A DNA stretch of 64,000 nt from positions 281,903 through 345,902 of the forward strand of contig JAFKAC010000063.1 in the NCBI GenBank assembly GCA_025766275.1. Reading direction: 5' to 3'. Source of the stretch: Lactarius indigo (Eukaryota > Basidiomycota > Agaricomycetes > Russulales > Russulaceae). Below are positions 25,601 to 37,000 of the stretch, one piece after another. Position numbers and translations under genes: made by a program. The notes under the pieces are model-generated. The model saw only the letters and a list, made by a program, of their open reading frames with translations, was not told where the DNA came from and ran no database searches. The first letter of the stretch is position 1. Each line of letters begins with the position of its first letter.

Positions 25601-25949
25601 AGAAGGAAGAGTGCTCCTTGGAGGAGGAAGGAGGCTTGGGGAAGTCGTTACGGTGGGAGGAATGATGGGAGGGACGAGGGACGACCTGAGGAAGGGTAGA
25701 GGGAGGGAAAGAGGGGGACGGTAAGGAAGAAAAAGAGGTGGAAACGGATAGGGACGGGGAGAATGACAAGCGATCCTGAGACAAGTCGGTGTCGACGCTA
25801 CGCTTTTGGGTCAAAGGTACGACGAGACGACGAGGACCAGACTTTGAAGGGACATTAGAGAGGAACCTAGGGGTACTGGCGACGGAGGACGATTTCTTTC
25901 GGCCATCTTCGAAGGCGAACGGGGAAGGGTGGGCTGTGTACTGCAACAT
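22648..25949 (-). CDS. KSP1-like serine/threonine protein kinase
   Basis: Four exons (25949-25230, 25173-24687, 24631-24553, 24469-22648) encode 1035 residues, close to yeast Ksp1. After a Ser/Pro-rich N-terminus of about 165 residues the kinase domain starts with FQVIRKLGTGSYAVVYLV. It contains the lysine motif YAIKLLSK, the catalytic loop VFHRDIKPENFIV, KLSDFGLST and the distinctive DCGSAPYMSFECRNN, followed by AADVWSLGIVLINMLYHYNP. The long C-terminus is Ser/Thr/Pro-rich, with a Glu/Gln run and GQGQG repeats near the end, probably disordered. All catalytic residues are present. Ksp1 relatives act downstream of TORC1 and PKA in nutrient signalling; a role here is inferred. The 5' leader is extremely pyrimidine-rich on the coding strand. 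Confidence 0.85.
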
Positions 25950-27088
25950 GAGGGGGGAAGGGCGAGGGCTGGTTGATAACCACCGACGACTTGCTCAAGA
26001 GGAGAGGAAGGCTCGGAGGTGTATCTGTTCAGACGGAGACCTGCTGAGAGTCTGATTAGAATGGCATGCAGCTTGGCGAGCAAATTCTTCTCCAAAGATG
26101 GGGAAAGCAGAGTGAGGAGAGGGGAGGAGGAGAGAGAGAGGAGAGAAGAGAGGATGGGGAGGGAAGTAGCCCCGGGGGAGGGGTTGGAGGATGGGGGATG
26201 GAGGAGGAAGAGGAGGAAAGAGGAGGAGAGGAAGGAGACGGTCGGCGGAGGGTGGAGAGAACTGATCTAGTGTAAACTATACGGAGTGAGCGAGTGACCG
26301 TGTGCGTTTGTTACGGGTTGGCTAATAGCGGGGCTTGAATTTAACAATGTAGTCATGCGGTGTGCTCAGTGAGTCCCCGCCGACGTTAGCCCGCCGTCTC
26401 GATTTTATTCTATTTCACTCCATACTTGGTTAACTAATTGTATAATCCGGTGATCGCAGTGTAGCCGACAAGGCCACGGATTAAGTGCGACCATGTGCTC
26501 TCAGCGCTTCTTTGCCATACTGTTCTCTCGTACCTTTACCTACAAGCACGCGCTATTCGGCCATACCACCTCTATTCCCTTCACCCTACTACGTACCATA
26601 CTCGTTCCTTCACGATCACCCCATCACACCTTCGTCGCAAGGTGCCTCGCACCGCTTAATTGTTCGCTTCTACCTCGGCGACCAAGTGTTACATATACAA
26701 ACAGTACACATGTTCACACGTGTTGTAGTTGTACGGTACTCTAGTCCCAGAGATTGAGAACTGAGGTTGCCACGCGCTCGCCGCCCGCAACACAGTGTGT
26801 CAGGATCTCGCTTCACATACATAAGCACCCGAATAAAGCTTACGTTTACTCTCCTACTGTACTCGCCCACTGATCTCGCGGCACGATCAGCCCAGGCGAG
26901 GCCCTTGCTCTCTGCCCAAGCTAAGCTCGATCGACTGCCTGCGGACGAAAGACAGAAGGGGAAATGAAAATTATTGCCGTCCAATCCGTACGGTACGGTT
27001 CCGATTAGCGGTACCGGCAGCAGTTCACGCCGCGTGTCCGTGTTCGACGCTAAGACCATTAAGATCATCCGTCCCATCCCCCATCTCC
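25950..27088. other. Upstream region of the KSP1-like gene, no gene
   Basis: Lies between the kinase start codon and the UTP6 stop. It contains the polypurine tract listed separately, then mixed sequence without a convincing frame. The last part is probably UTP6 3' UTR. Confidence 0.5.
26095..26275. repeat. Polypurine/polypyrimidine tract
   Basis: About 180 bases of nearly unbroken purines on the plus strand (G/A, rich in gagga and ggagg), so a CT-rich strand in the direction of the KSP1-like gene, starting about 145 bases upstream of its ATG. CT-rich blocks are common in basidiomycete core promoters and leaders, but this one is unusually long. Confidence 0.75.
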
Positions 27089-29225
27089 TCACCGCTGATC
27101 ATCACGCTGCTGTTGCCGCACGACAGCAGCCCATCGTTGCGCAAGTCCGGCGCCACCCACTGCCCCATGTGCCCGCGCGATCACCCGCATCGCCTCGTCC
27201 CCGCGCCCTTTCCTCTCCAACAGCCACTTCGCCCACGCCAGCGTCGCCTCCTCCACATCACCCGCTCCCCGCCAATACTCGTACACATCCCGCAGTAGCG
27301 CCTCGTGCCCCTCCGTGTCCACCGCCGCAAGCACGCCAAACGCCCGCGCCCACACCGCTGCGCCAGGCAGGCACCGCCGTGCAACATGCTCTACGCGCTC
27401 CCGCCGCGCTGCGGCGCTCGGTAGCGCGCCCAGCGCATCTACGAAGCGCATTAGCAGCGCCTGATGGACGTCGCGCAGTGCAGCCACGTCCGCGCGCATG
27501 CTCTCGGCCAACAGCGCATCAAGCCCCTCCTCATGCTCACTCTGCTCCGCGCACCAGAGCCAGATCTCCACGCATGCCGGTACCGCTCTGCGGGCGCTCG
27601 CACCCGCCGCCGACGCCGAGTCGGCCGTGCCGTGTGCGGACTCGGCACGCAGACGAGCGAGCCAGACGCGTGTGTCGGACTGTGCGGCGGAAGTATAGCG
27701 CGCTGCGATGCGTAGGATCCTGTGCGGGGCAGCTGGGGGTTTTGGCAGGTCCACAAGTGTGATGAGTACACGGATGTGTGCGGCGAGGAGTGCGGCGACC
27801 GGTGGCGTGTTGCTTTTTCTTTGACGTTTGATGAGCGCGTGTAGGCCGCCCACTAGATACAGTTTCTGTCACCAGCAAAATCATATATTTTTTTCGGCGT
27901 CAGCAAAAAGGAATGAAGGGTTGGTTCGCGATCGTACCAGGTGTGTGTCGACGTCTTCTTTCCCACACCACTCTTCGATGAATTGGGCGTACGCTGTTGC
28001 CATTTCTTCGGGCGGCTGTTGCCCCGCTGCGTCCAGCGCCTTGAGCATCTCCTCGTTGGCACGCCTCAATGCATCGACCAATGCGCCACCCGCGAGCTCC
28101 TCTGCAGACGTAAGTGCCAGTGCCTGTGTCGCACGCAGCACAACCGCAGACGCATCGCCCGGCAACGTCTCGGCTAAGCGCTCGTGTAGGTGGTCCAGCA
28201 AAGCGCTTCTTAAAGCCTGCTTGACAGGATATCCCGCAATGACTTCTTGCAGACTCTGAAACAGACCGATCGTCGGTAGAGCTGTAATTCATAGCGGAGT
28301 TTTTGTGCTCGAAAAACGAAAAACGAAAACGAGGTTTCGCTATAATTTTCAAACTCACCTTTGGCCGCACTGTCGATCGCCTGGCATACAATCGCTCCGT
28401 CCATGATCGCCCGCCGCGCCGCGTCGCCCATAGCCTGTTCCTCGGCCCTGTCAACGCGCTCACCCTCACCCTCCTCCCCCGAGGCTGAATCTGAATCGAG
28501 CGCAATCCCGAGTACGTCCCAGCGCCGACGCATAGCCTCGACAAAGCCAAGCTCTAGACGGACGTACTCGCGCCACATCTCCGTGCTGCTTGCGTTGAGC
28601 CTGAGCCCACGGAGCAGCAGTGAACGCGCGGCGCCCATGCCGCCGTGGGCGAGCTCATGTGCCGCAGCGAGCACGTAGAGCGCAGGGGTGCGTGGATGTA
28701 GTTGCACTGCCCGCGCGGCGATGCGCCCCGCGAGCGCACGGGCACCCTCGCGCTGCGCTAGCCGCAGGTACTGTAGCCAAAGCGAGACATCCGACTTGAA
28801 CTTTTGCAGGGCACGCTCGAAGATATGGAACTGCCTGCGTGTCAACGCGTAGTCCGATATCGACGGCGGTGATTTGGGTATCTCTTTACGTGTGCTTTTA
28901 GTTTTTATGTCGTTGGTGGTATGTATGAAAGGGACGCACTGAGGCGCGCTGCGCGTTTGCGCCGGAGGGCCTCGAGGCCCATTTCGTAGGCTGCGTAGCG
29001 CAGATAATCGTTCTTGTTTGGAATGCGCCGCACGAGTGCCATCTCGAATGCCGTGCGCTTTTTGAGGATGTGCTTGATCTCGGAAGATGAGAAGAGGCCC
29101 TTCTCACCGAGGTCTTTCAGCTCGGCGAGCATCTACCCGCACGGCAAATAGGTCGTTCATACCCGCGACACGTACTAAGGAACACGACTGCGCACCTGCT
29201 CTTGCTGAAACTGAACCCTCTCCAT
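27089..29225 (-). CDS. UTP6: U3 snoRNA-associated protein UTP6 (HAT repeats)
   Basis: Five exons (29225-29196, 29132-28940, 28883-28359, 28245-27938, 27865-27089) encode 610 residues. The N-terminus MERVQFQQEQMLAELKDLGE, then IKHILKKRTAFEMALVRRIP and KNDYLRYAAYEMGLEALRRK, is the conserved UTP6 domain. RRQFHIFERALQKFKSDVSL and WLQYLRLAQREGARALAGRI begin the HAT (half-TPR) repeats, which continue to the C-terminus. UTP6 is a subunit of the UTP-B part of the small-subunit processome, needed for 18S rRNA maturation in the nucleolus. Acceptors at 28246 (aag) and 27866 (gacag) were chosen because they keep the frame. The third intron (28246-28358) is the least certain. The sequence is Ala-rich and GC-rich in the last exon. 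Confidence 0.87.
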
Positions 29226-29354
29226 GTTTGTTGTGATGTTATCGGTCGGAGCAAGTGGAGACGGTGTTGGCCGGCCCGGATATTTGAGGAAAAAAAGGTT
29301 CGAGGCTTTGTTGGCCGCTTTCCCCCTCTTTTCAATCGTACACCAGACCAGATA
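29226..29354. promoter_or_regulatory. Short divergent promoter, UTP6 / TCO89-like
   Basis: Only 129 bases separate the two start codons, so the genes very probably share promoter elements and may be co-regulated. Both products are tied to growth (ribosome assembly, TORC1), which suits co-expression, but that is inference. Confidence 0.5.
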
Positions 29355-31039
29355 ATGCCGACAAGAGCTCACCGACCGACTCTCGCCCGTACACACTCGA
29401 GAAGCTCCTCGGGGGGCTCTTCCAAGGTCGTTCTCAACCTCCAGCTCACTCAAAAGGAGCCCGTCCTGCCTAAGATCGATAAGGCAAGACGCACCAGCCA
29501 CACTTTTGAGGTGTGTCACCGTTTCCCCTCCGTCACCCCCACAGCACGTCCGAACTCGTGGAGCTCGCTCACGTCACCCTTTGCTTCTCTCTTCGGATTA
29601 CCTCTTCATGAACTACTGACGTTCAACTTCGTTTCTGACAGCCTGCCGGACGTACGAATGTCTTGCGAACCGGGAGCACTGTGCGCGTGCAATCACGCGA
29701 GCATGTCCCCAGTGCCGCACCGCGTCGCGCCGCGACGAACCCACCCCCATCCCGGGGCGGAAAGCCCAAAGCCGGCTTTACCATCGCGGCATCGACCGTG
29801 GCGAGCGATGACGAGGACGAGTGGGTCTCAAGTGAGAGCGGCGCGGCGACGCCCCTAGACGACGCGTCCGGTGACGAGGGTTCAGGTAGGAAAACACCAC
29901 AAGAGCAGCAGTCTCCAACTACCCCCGTCGACGCCGCTGGGAACGGTCAGAACGCCGCATTTGTTCCTAGCACTACTCCGCGTGCAGAACCCACACAACC
30001 CCGTCCGCGCGTGCAGACGAACGGTTTCACCGTGCGTCAACCTCCCGTCGCAGCTCCCCCAGCACGAATACCCTCGCCGTTACAACATCCACCGCAAGAA
30101 CAGGAGCCCTATCGCCAGCAGCAGCCCAAACATCCATCTTCACAGCCACCAGGCACCACCCCGCAAGATGTCACCCAACCATCCCCATTACAACAGCCCC
30201 GCCGTCCGCCTTCACATATTCTAGACCAGCCGCATTCGCGATCTCCGACATCGCCGCCACGTACACCGGAGGCAGTGCCCCGTATAAGCGGTGCTCGCAC
30301 AGAGCCTCCAACGCCGACTTCCCCGCGCTCAGATCGCCATTCGTCCACCAAAGCCCGTCCAGCGTCCACGCGCTCGCTCATAGCCGACCACACCCACGCT
30401 CTCCGCCCACACCCGCTCATCCGCGGTCAGTCCTTCGGCCACGGACACCTCGCGCCGCTCAAGGTAACGCCAGATGCCGCACAGGTGCAGCTGTCCTCGT
30501 CTCCGCCCTTCCACGCAGCCTCTTCGTCCCCAACGAGCATCCGCACAGTGCATACTCCACCACAGGCGACAAGCTCCCCAGGCGCGCACTTCTCAAGCGC
30601 GATCTTCCGCCGCCCCTCGACGTCCTCTGCTCGCTCAGTCTCAACGCTCCCCATACAGCAGCAGCCTCTCACGCCCATCGAGCGCGCACGCACCACGTCC
30701 ACACTCTCCACCGCCTCGTCCTCCACCGTCTTCTCGTCCCTCGCGCATTTCCCTTCAACCCGCGGCCCCTCGGCTACCTCTGCAGCAGCTGCTGCTGCTG
30801 CGGCCGCGGCCGCGGCGGCAGTGTCGACTGCGCAGACACCTCCCCTCGTTGTGCACTTCCCGTCGCAGAATGCACATCATCACGCGCAGCCGGAGACTGT
30901 GCATTCGCTCCTCCCGCCGCCGTACGTGACGCCGCACTTTACGATCCTGCAGTGGCGTAGCCCGATTCGGGAGTCCCATGCTCGTGTCGTGCGTGCGCGC
31001 GACGCAACGCAGCGCGGCGGCCGACGCGGCGGCGCATAG
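29355..31039 (+). CDS. TCO89-like protein (TORC1 subunit family)
   Basis: Two exons (29355-29510, 29642-31039) encode 517 residues. The N-terminus (MPTRAHRPTLARTHSRSSSG) with VVLNLQLTQKEPVLPKI, followed later by KPKAGFTIAASTVASDDEDE and WVSSESGAATP, is the pattern I associate with basidiomycete members of the TCO89 family, an accessory TORC1 subunit at the vacuole. The rest is Pro/Ser/Thr/Gln-rich and probably disordered, with a 15-residue alanine run near 30780-30823 encoded by mixed GCT/GCG/GCC codons. No enzyme motif is present. The assignment is moderate: the coding call is strong, the family name less so. Confidence 0.68.
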
Positions 31040-34000
31040 TATCTAGAAGGCTGTTCGAAGCCCACCCAAATTGGCAAGGATTCTTCATGTCATCCATACT
31101 GTCTATAACATTCTTTCCTTTTCTTTTTTTTTCTTATGCGTTTTGCATCAGACTGTACAGTATTTGATTGCTTTTTTTGCTGTCCGGCCTTTGGTTGTAC
31201 TTACCCCCCTTACTCTTCTTCGGCCCATTTGTTCGCTTCATGTTTCCACGCGCACACCAATCGAGGTTACCCATTCCAATGTCTCGAATTCCTTATTGCT
31301 GTACTACTCACACTTCCCCTGGCCCATGTAATAATGACGAAAGACGAACGAACAAAATAAGGAAGGAGAAGAAGAACCACCGCGAAGTCCGGCCGTATGC
31401 CCGCTTTCACGTCGCAAATTTATCCTGTTTTGCATTTGCGTTTTTTTTGTTGTTTTTTTTTGTTCCTCCGCTCGTTCCCATACGAGTATGGGCACGCAAG
31501 GACAACACGTAGATCACCGAAGGCGTTTCATTCAACGGGGGTATTTGTATACGATACGATATGTGCCTAGACGTCCATGCTGCCTGTCAACGCCCAAGAG
31601 GGACCGCACCTACCAACATCGTATTATGCCCATTGTATCACAGTGCGACACGTGCAAAATGGAATTCCAAAAGGAACAAAAAAAAAAGAGAGAGAGAGAG
31701 ATACCTGGTGTTGACGATAACGACGATGTGCCAATGCACTTTGCCAACAAGCCAAGAGCGGAAAAAGTCAAATGTCGAAACAAAAGGGCAAAACTCGCCG
31801 GCTTGCGTCCGCAGCAGCTTCCCTTCTTCCCTCTCCCCCCTCCGAACAGATAGAAAGGTGTAAATGTAAATGGAAGTTCCCAGGAGAGGAATGGCCACGA
31901 GGGCGACCCAACGACCCAAGTGATAAAAAAACAGAACAAACTTAAGCTTTTATGCCCGTATGGGCGAATTCGTTCCCATGTCGGCGGACGATTTGGGTGA
32001 GGGCATGTGCGAGCTGTCAGGAGTGTTTGTCAGTCGGCGAAGTCCGTCTCTCGTAACACTCGTCTGAAATTATCTGGCACGTGTGGTCGTCTCGTAAACG
32101 CAGAGGTCTCATGTCTGGTTGGGAATATCATAGAAACGTTGGCACTGGAGTTGAGTTATACGCCGATGGTGTGCCGGTACACGTTGCTTGGCACATGGTG
32201 TTCCGATCCTTTATTCGGCACCGCCGACTCACAATGTTTCTCTCACGGCTGTGGATACATTGCTGTGCTGGCTGTGCATTTTAAGTAGTAGCGTTCCAAC
32301 TATATGAAATTTTTTTGAGCTTCTCTAGAAAGGGGCTCCTCAAAAGATAAAGGGATGCATTCAAGAGGGAGATAGTGTTACATAAACAAGATTGTTCATC
32401 ACTGCACCGACGGCGGTCTGCGCATACTATAGATAACACATGTAAGTTAGGGCACGCGAATTGATGGATTCGAACGCTCTGGGCTTCAAGAGGTATTTGT
32501 AGACACACAATTGCGTTGCATAGCAGCGGTCGAGCTCCGCGGGACGCATGGCGCGTTGCTGCGTGGTGCCCACCTTTTTTTTAAAAAAAATATAGGGTTG
32601 CGTTCGCGCGGATTGACATATATTCGCATCATTGAAATAATGTACGAATGTCGTTTTCGCGCGAAGTGGAGCATCAGAACCTCATTAGGCCTCATTGTGT
32701 TGTTTTTGACCCGCCTCGGAGTTCTTGGTCCTCGGCCGCGGCGCTTAATGTCCGAGTCGGCCTTCCTCCACGAGAGGTATACAGTAGTATACCCTCGGTG
32801 ATGGCCATCTGTGTCGTTCTTTTGTGTTTTGTTTTGCGTTGCGTATGTGGGGGGGGTGCTTTGCACTAATAACATCCACAGACGCTCTGACTCGGAACCC
32901 TTCAGAGCGCTCCGTTCTTGCTCTAGGCTCTCCGGGTGCGATTACCTTTTAATTTATTTTTAGATTCACTCCTCAACTTTGCGCCGCTAACTGCAAATCA
33001 TCGACCCCCTGCTTTCCCATCTCATTGACTAGCCGCGAATGCGCGGGCGTACTACAAACCCGGGCCCATATTGCGACTCGCAAAACTGTGAACCGTGTCC
33101 GCTTACGGGCTGACTAGTAGTAATACGCGCCGTTATTTTTATCGCGCTGTCATCCCCCTGGCCGATCTGCGCCGTTTCACGCTCCTGTGGCGCAATCGAG
33201 CCTAGACCACCTTTCCTCGGCTCCCAAAATCGGAGATGCGAGAACACAACTGCAAACAAGAGAAAGGAAGAACAGCCTCTAGTGGGTCTAGCCCGCGGGT
33301 AGTACGGTACGAGCACGGCGAAAAAGTGCTGCCTTGCACCGCTGTGCCGATCTCCAAGTAAAGTTATCAAAAGCTCGAAGCGAATCACCTGCCAGTGCAG
33401 TCCTTTGCGCTGATAGCCTGGCATAGGGAGTAGCATAATACGCTCAGCCATCTGCTTGCACGTTTTGTAGATGATCCTATCATTAAACCGTATCAAAACG
33501 TGTTCCGCATGGCATCGTGGATCACCGGAGCCATCACAAGACGATTTACAACCCACTAGTGCTCAAGATTGGACTCGTGCTCCTGCTCCGGTGACCTATC
33601 AGTGCTATAGGGTCTTGTGGAGCGCCGCGAGGAAGCGTGTGTGCGCGGCGCACTATTGTCTCTCGACAATTTCCACATGACTTGGCTCCAAAAGCGCAGT
33701 CACTGGTGGCGTCGTCGTTATTTCCGAGAACGCTTCTTAGGACCATTTATGGCAACTTCTCTGCGGCCTCTTAGGTGTCGCACTCGCGATACGCTCTCCT
33801 GTGACACGTATCGCTTCCGCCGAGTACCTTTGGTTGGCGCACCGTATCACCGTTTCTGGGTCATGTGTATCGCGGCTGCGGGTCCTTACTGGTTTTATAC
33901 TTGGGGCTCCTTTAATCCGTTTTATGCTAAGGCTCTGACTACGTGGTGTTTTGGCGCTCTACGACATCATGACTGCGATTGCGATCAACTTCGGAGCGGG

Positions 34001-37000
34001 TGATGTGTGGTTTGCTTACTAAAACCTTTCAGCTTTCATCTTTTGGACTTTGTCAAATACCTGGGCTGGCGTGTTCTCGGCGTGCAATGGAGTAATATTT
34101 CCGAAGGTACGCTTCCGGAAGACGAGACAAAACATTGTATCTCCTCAGATGCAATGCTTCTCGAAGCCTCCACTCCACTTTGTTGCAAAGGGTCTACTTG
34201 AAGACGGCAAACCATTGACATAGAGGCCGTCAAGGAGCGAGGCCCTGTCGGAGAAGAACCAACCGCCAAAATCGAAGATTTCGGGGCATGGCTTTTGCCC
34301 AATGACGTCTGTTGTATAGGGCACAAGACCTAGTGCGTAATGTTCAGCAGTTTCCTACTTCTCAACGATTTCAGGACACAGTCGAATACCCTCTCCGTGG
34401 TGTATCAGATAATGAGTTACAAGAGTATCGACGATGTCCACAATAGCATGTCAGTCTTGCCGACCTCCATGAGAAACCTGGAAAATTTGAGGTCGCGGTG
34501 CTTGTCTTTCGTCGCTTGACTTAGTGCCAGCTACTAATGTTCAATCCATCTTTGTGCGCCTTGGGGTGCCCTCGGCCACCAATGTTAATGATTGCTTGTA
34601 ACCAACACCGACGCCGCGTTTTGTAAAGACCCTGAGAATCTTACGCTATCGAAACTGGTGTTATCCACACTTCTGCTAGCTTAACTTAAATCCCCAGGAC
34701 TGCTGTTGTAGAGGGGTGAAAAGGCTAAAAAGACCAGCCTTGCCTTCGTAAACCAAGGTTCCCGAGCTTATGTCCTTTGAACCTTTCTAAAGTATGAACG
34801 ATCGAAGGTTGGATCGAAGCATCGCTATTCAAGAGCATGCGGTCCAGCGCGACGTAGACGCAAGAGATGCAAGAACCAGTGTTCCGACTTCCGACTGATA
34901 AACCTGATGCAATGGATTTTGCTCGGTCAATCCAGCTGCTCGCAGTCTTGGGCAATTCGTGATTGGATTAATGGAGGTATGTTGGTCTTTAGGGTAACTA
35001 TGACGTTTCGACTGCGTCTTACCACATCTGTTTGAAAGGCTTATGAAATTCACAACGCAGCCTAAACATGTACGTCGTCTCCATACAGCCAAACGGTGCG
35101 TGCCTGTAATGTACGCCAGTTTGCTTCTGGCGTTAGCGACAACATGAACTTTGAATATCGAATAGTGGGGTTCGATGGGGGCGCACGTCACCTCTACTGT
35201 CATGCGACCTACTAGAAAACTCGGGAACATTCTGCGCTCCTCGGAAGTGTACAACCCTTCAAGGAGAATGACGACACACTATTTCACTATTTCCCGCACA
35301 CCCACTTCCCCGCGGAACTTGTAACCATCGACGGGCATCAAGAAGAATCCTTCGTCGATAAGATAGTGGACGAACGGCGCCGCAGAAGAGGCACGCAATT
35401 GCCCTGCACTAGTACGACGGCGCGGCGGATACCCGGAAGGAGATAATAGCTACCAGCAAAAGAACTTGAATGCCGCGAGCCCTTGACATCATCTAACAAG
35501 CATAGGAAGGTGTTTTCCCGAAGAAGAACCGACGCGTTTGTTCTCTCCCCTTTCTGGACTTTCTCACCCTTCTCCAATCGCAATCGTACGCCTGGGCCTT
35601 ACGTTACCCCTTTCAGTATATGCATCCTACCAGGGGAGGGCAAGTAGACACCGCCCTTCCGATTGGCCGACTCCATGGCTCCGCTCTCATGGCCAGTGAT
35701 GGGAAGCGCGCTGCCGTCAATAACCTCAAGGCGCGTTTGGTGTCGGGTTCGCCCTGCGCATAAGGGGGCTACTATGACCCAGGATTTATTATCGGCGTCC
35801 AATCGACCTTAGCTGTTAACCTCAAGCTTAGCGCAGGGGTCACTAATGAACAAGTCGTACTGACCGGCGTACACATCCAACTTGACAGTCGTCACGAAAA
35901 CCTTGACCGTCCTGGAAGTTTCTCGTATCGTGCCTTAACAACTATGCGCAGAGCGTACGATACCACCACCGCATCTGAGCCCATGAAAATACCTGCGCGT
36001 GTGGAGTGCAACTACCAGACGCAGAAGTCTGCCGCTATCCTCTACTAACTGCTACTTCAACGCGCTCTTCTGAAATTAGATTGTGCGCGATCCGTCTCTG
36101 TGCTTTCTTTTAACGCAACGCAGATCGGGAATCATTGAGTAGCGATCCGGATTCCAGAACGCTTGCTCTTTGTCGCAACGACAATAACCCCTACATATAT
36201 CCCCAAATTCCTGACAACTGTCGTGTTGGGTTCATCGTTTGCGTGTGGTCGACTAGCGGAAGTATGCTCATGGCTATGCTCACATACATACGTCGCTCAC
36301 CGTTCCGTGTGTGATACAAGTATGATGTAGTTGTTCCAACATTCCACTGGCATTAGGTATGTGAATCGGATTTCCCCTCAGCCGTCGACCACGTCTGGTC
36401 CCAGTTGAGGTGTCCTACCCACGCAGGAAACGAGATAACCTAGGAGTCGCCCAGTGAGTCCTTCTACATTCACAAGTGTAATGTTTGCTCGCTTCCCCTC
36501 TCAAGTGGCGATCGTGATACGGCTGACCTATCGGTATATCGTACAGCGCCCAAGGCATGCATACAAGTATGATTATTCTCCTTGTATCCCGGCAAGGGCC
36601 TTGCTGCGGATGGTTACGTGGGCGTTAGCGTACCGTATGTATGAACGCATACATGCATGCGCGCGTACTTCCGTCGTTCGCTTCGTTTCTTTTCGTCTCA
36701 ATGATACTCAGAACTGCAGTGCAATGGCAGGACTATGCGAGCATATTTCCTCTACACAGATTTCTCCGCATCGGCTCGATGCACAACTTCTGCAAGCAAT
36801 CCTCTGGATCCCTCCAAGTAGGGTCGTCACCTCAAAGCGCCGCTCCTCTTACTATCTTGCGCGTCTCGTATTGACGGTGCTCAGTTGATAATCAAGGTCA
36901 CTTGGCGTTTGGGAACTGACACCTTCGCGTGGCCGACCGCCAGGTGGTACCGCTCACTGTCTGGTGCGAGCCTGAAGCTTACATGGAGGTACATGCTGTT

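Noticed and set aside
32440..32520. tRNA-like box B sequence (ggattcgaac on the plus strand)
   Set aside because: No pairing T-stem, anticodon arm or D-arm could be formed around it.
33029..33556. 175-codon minus-strand frame in the gene-poor block
   Set aside because: Odd composition and no recognisable domain or neighbouring exon; not supportable as a gene.
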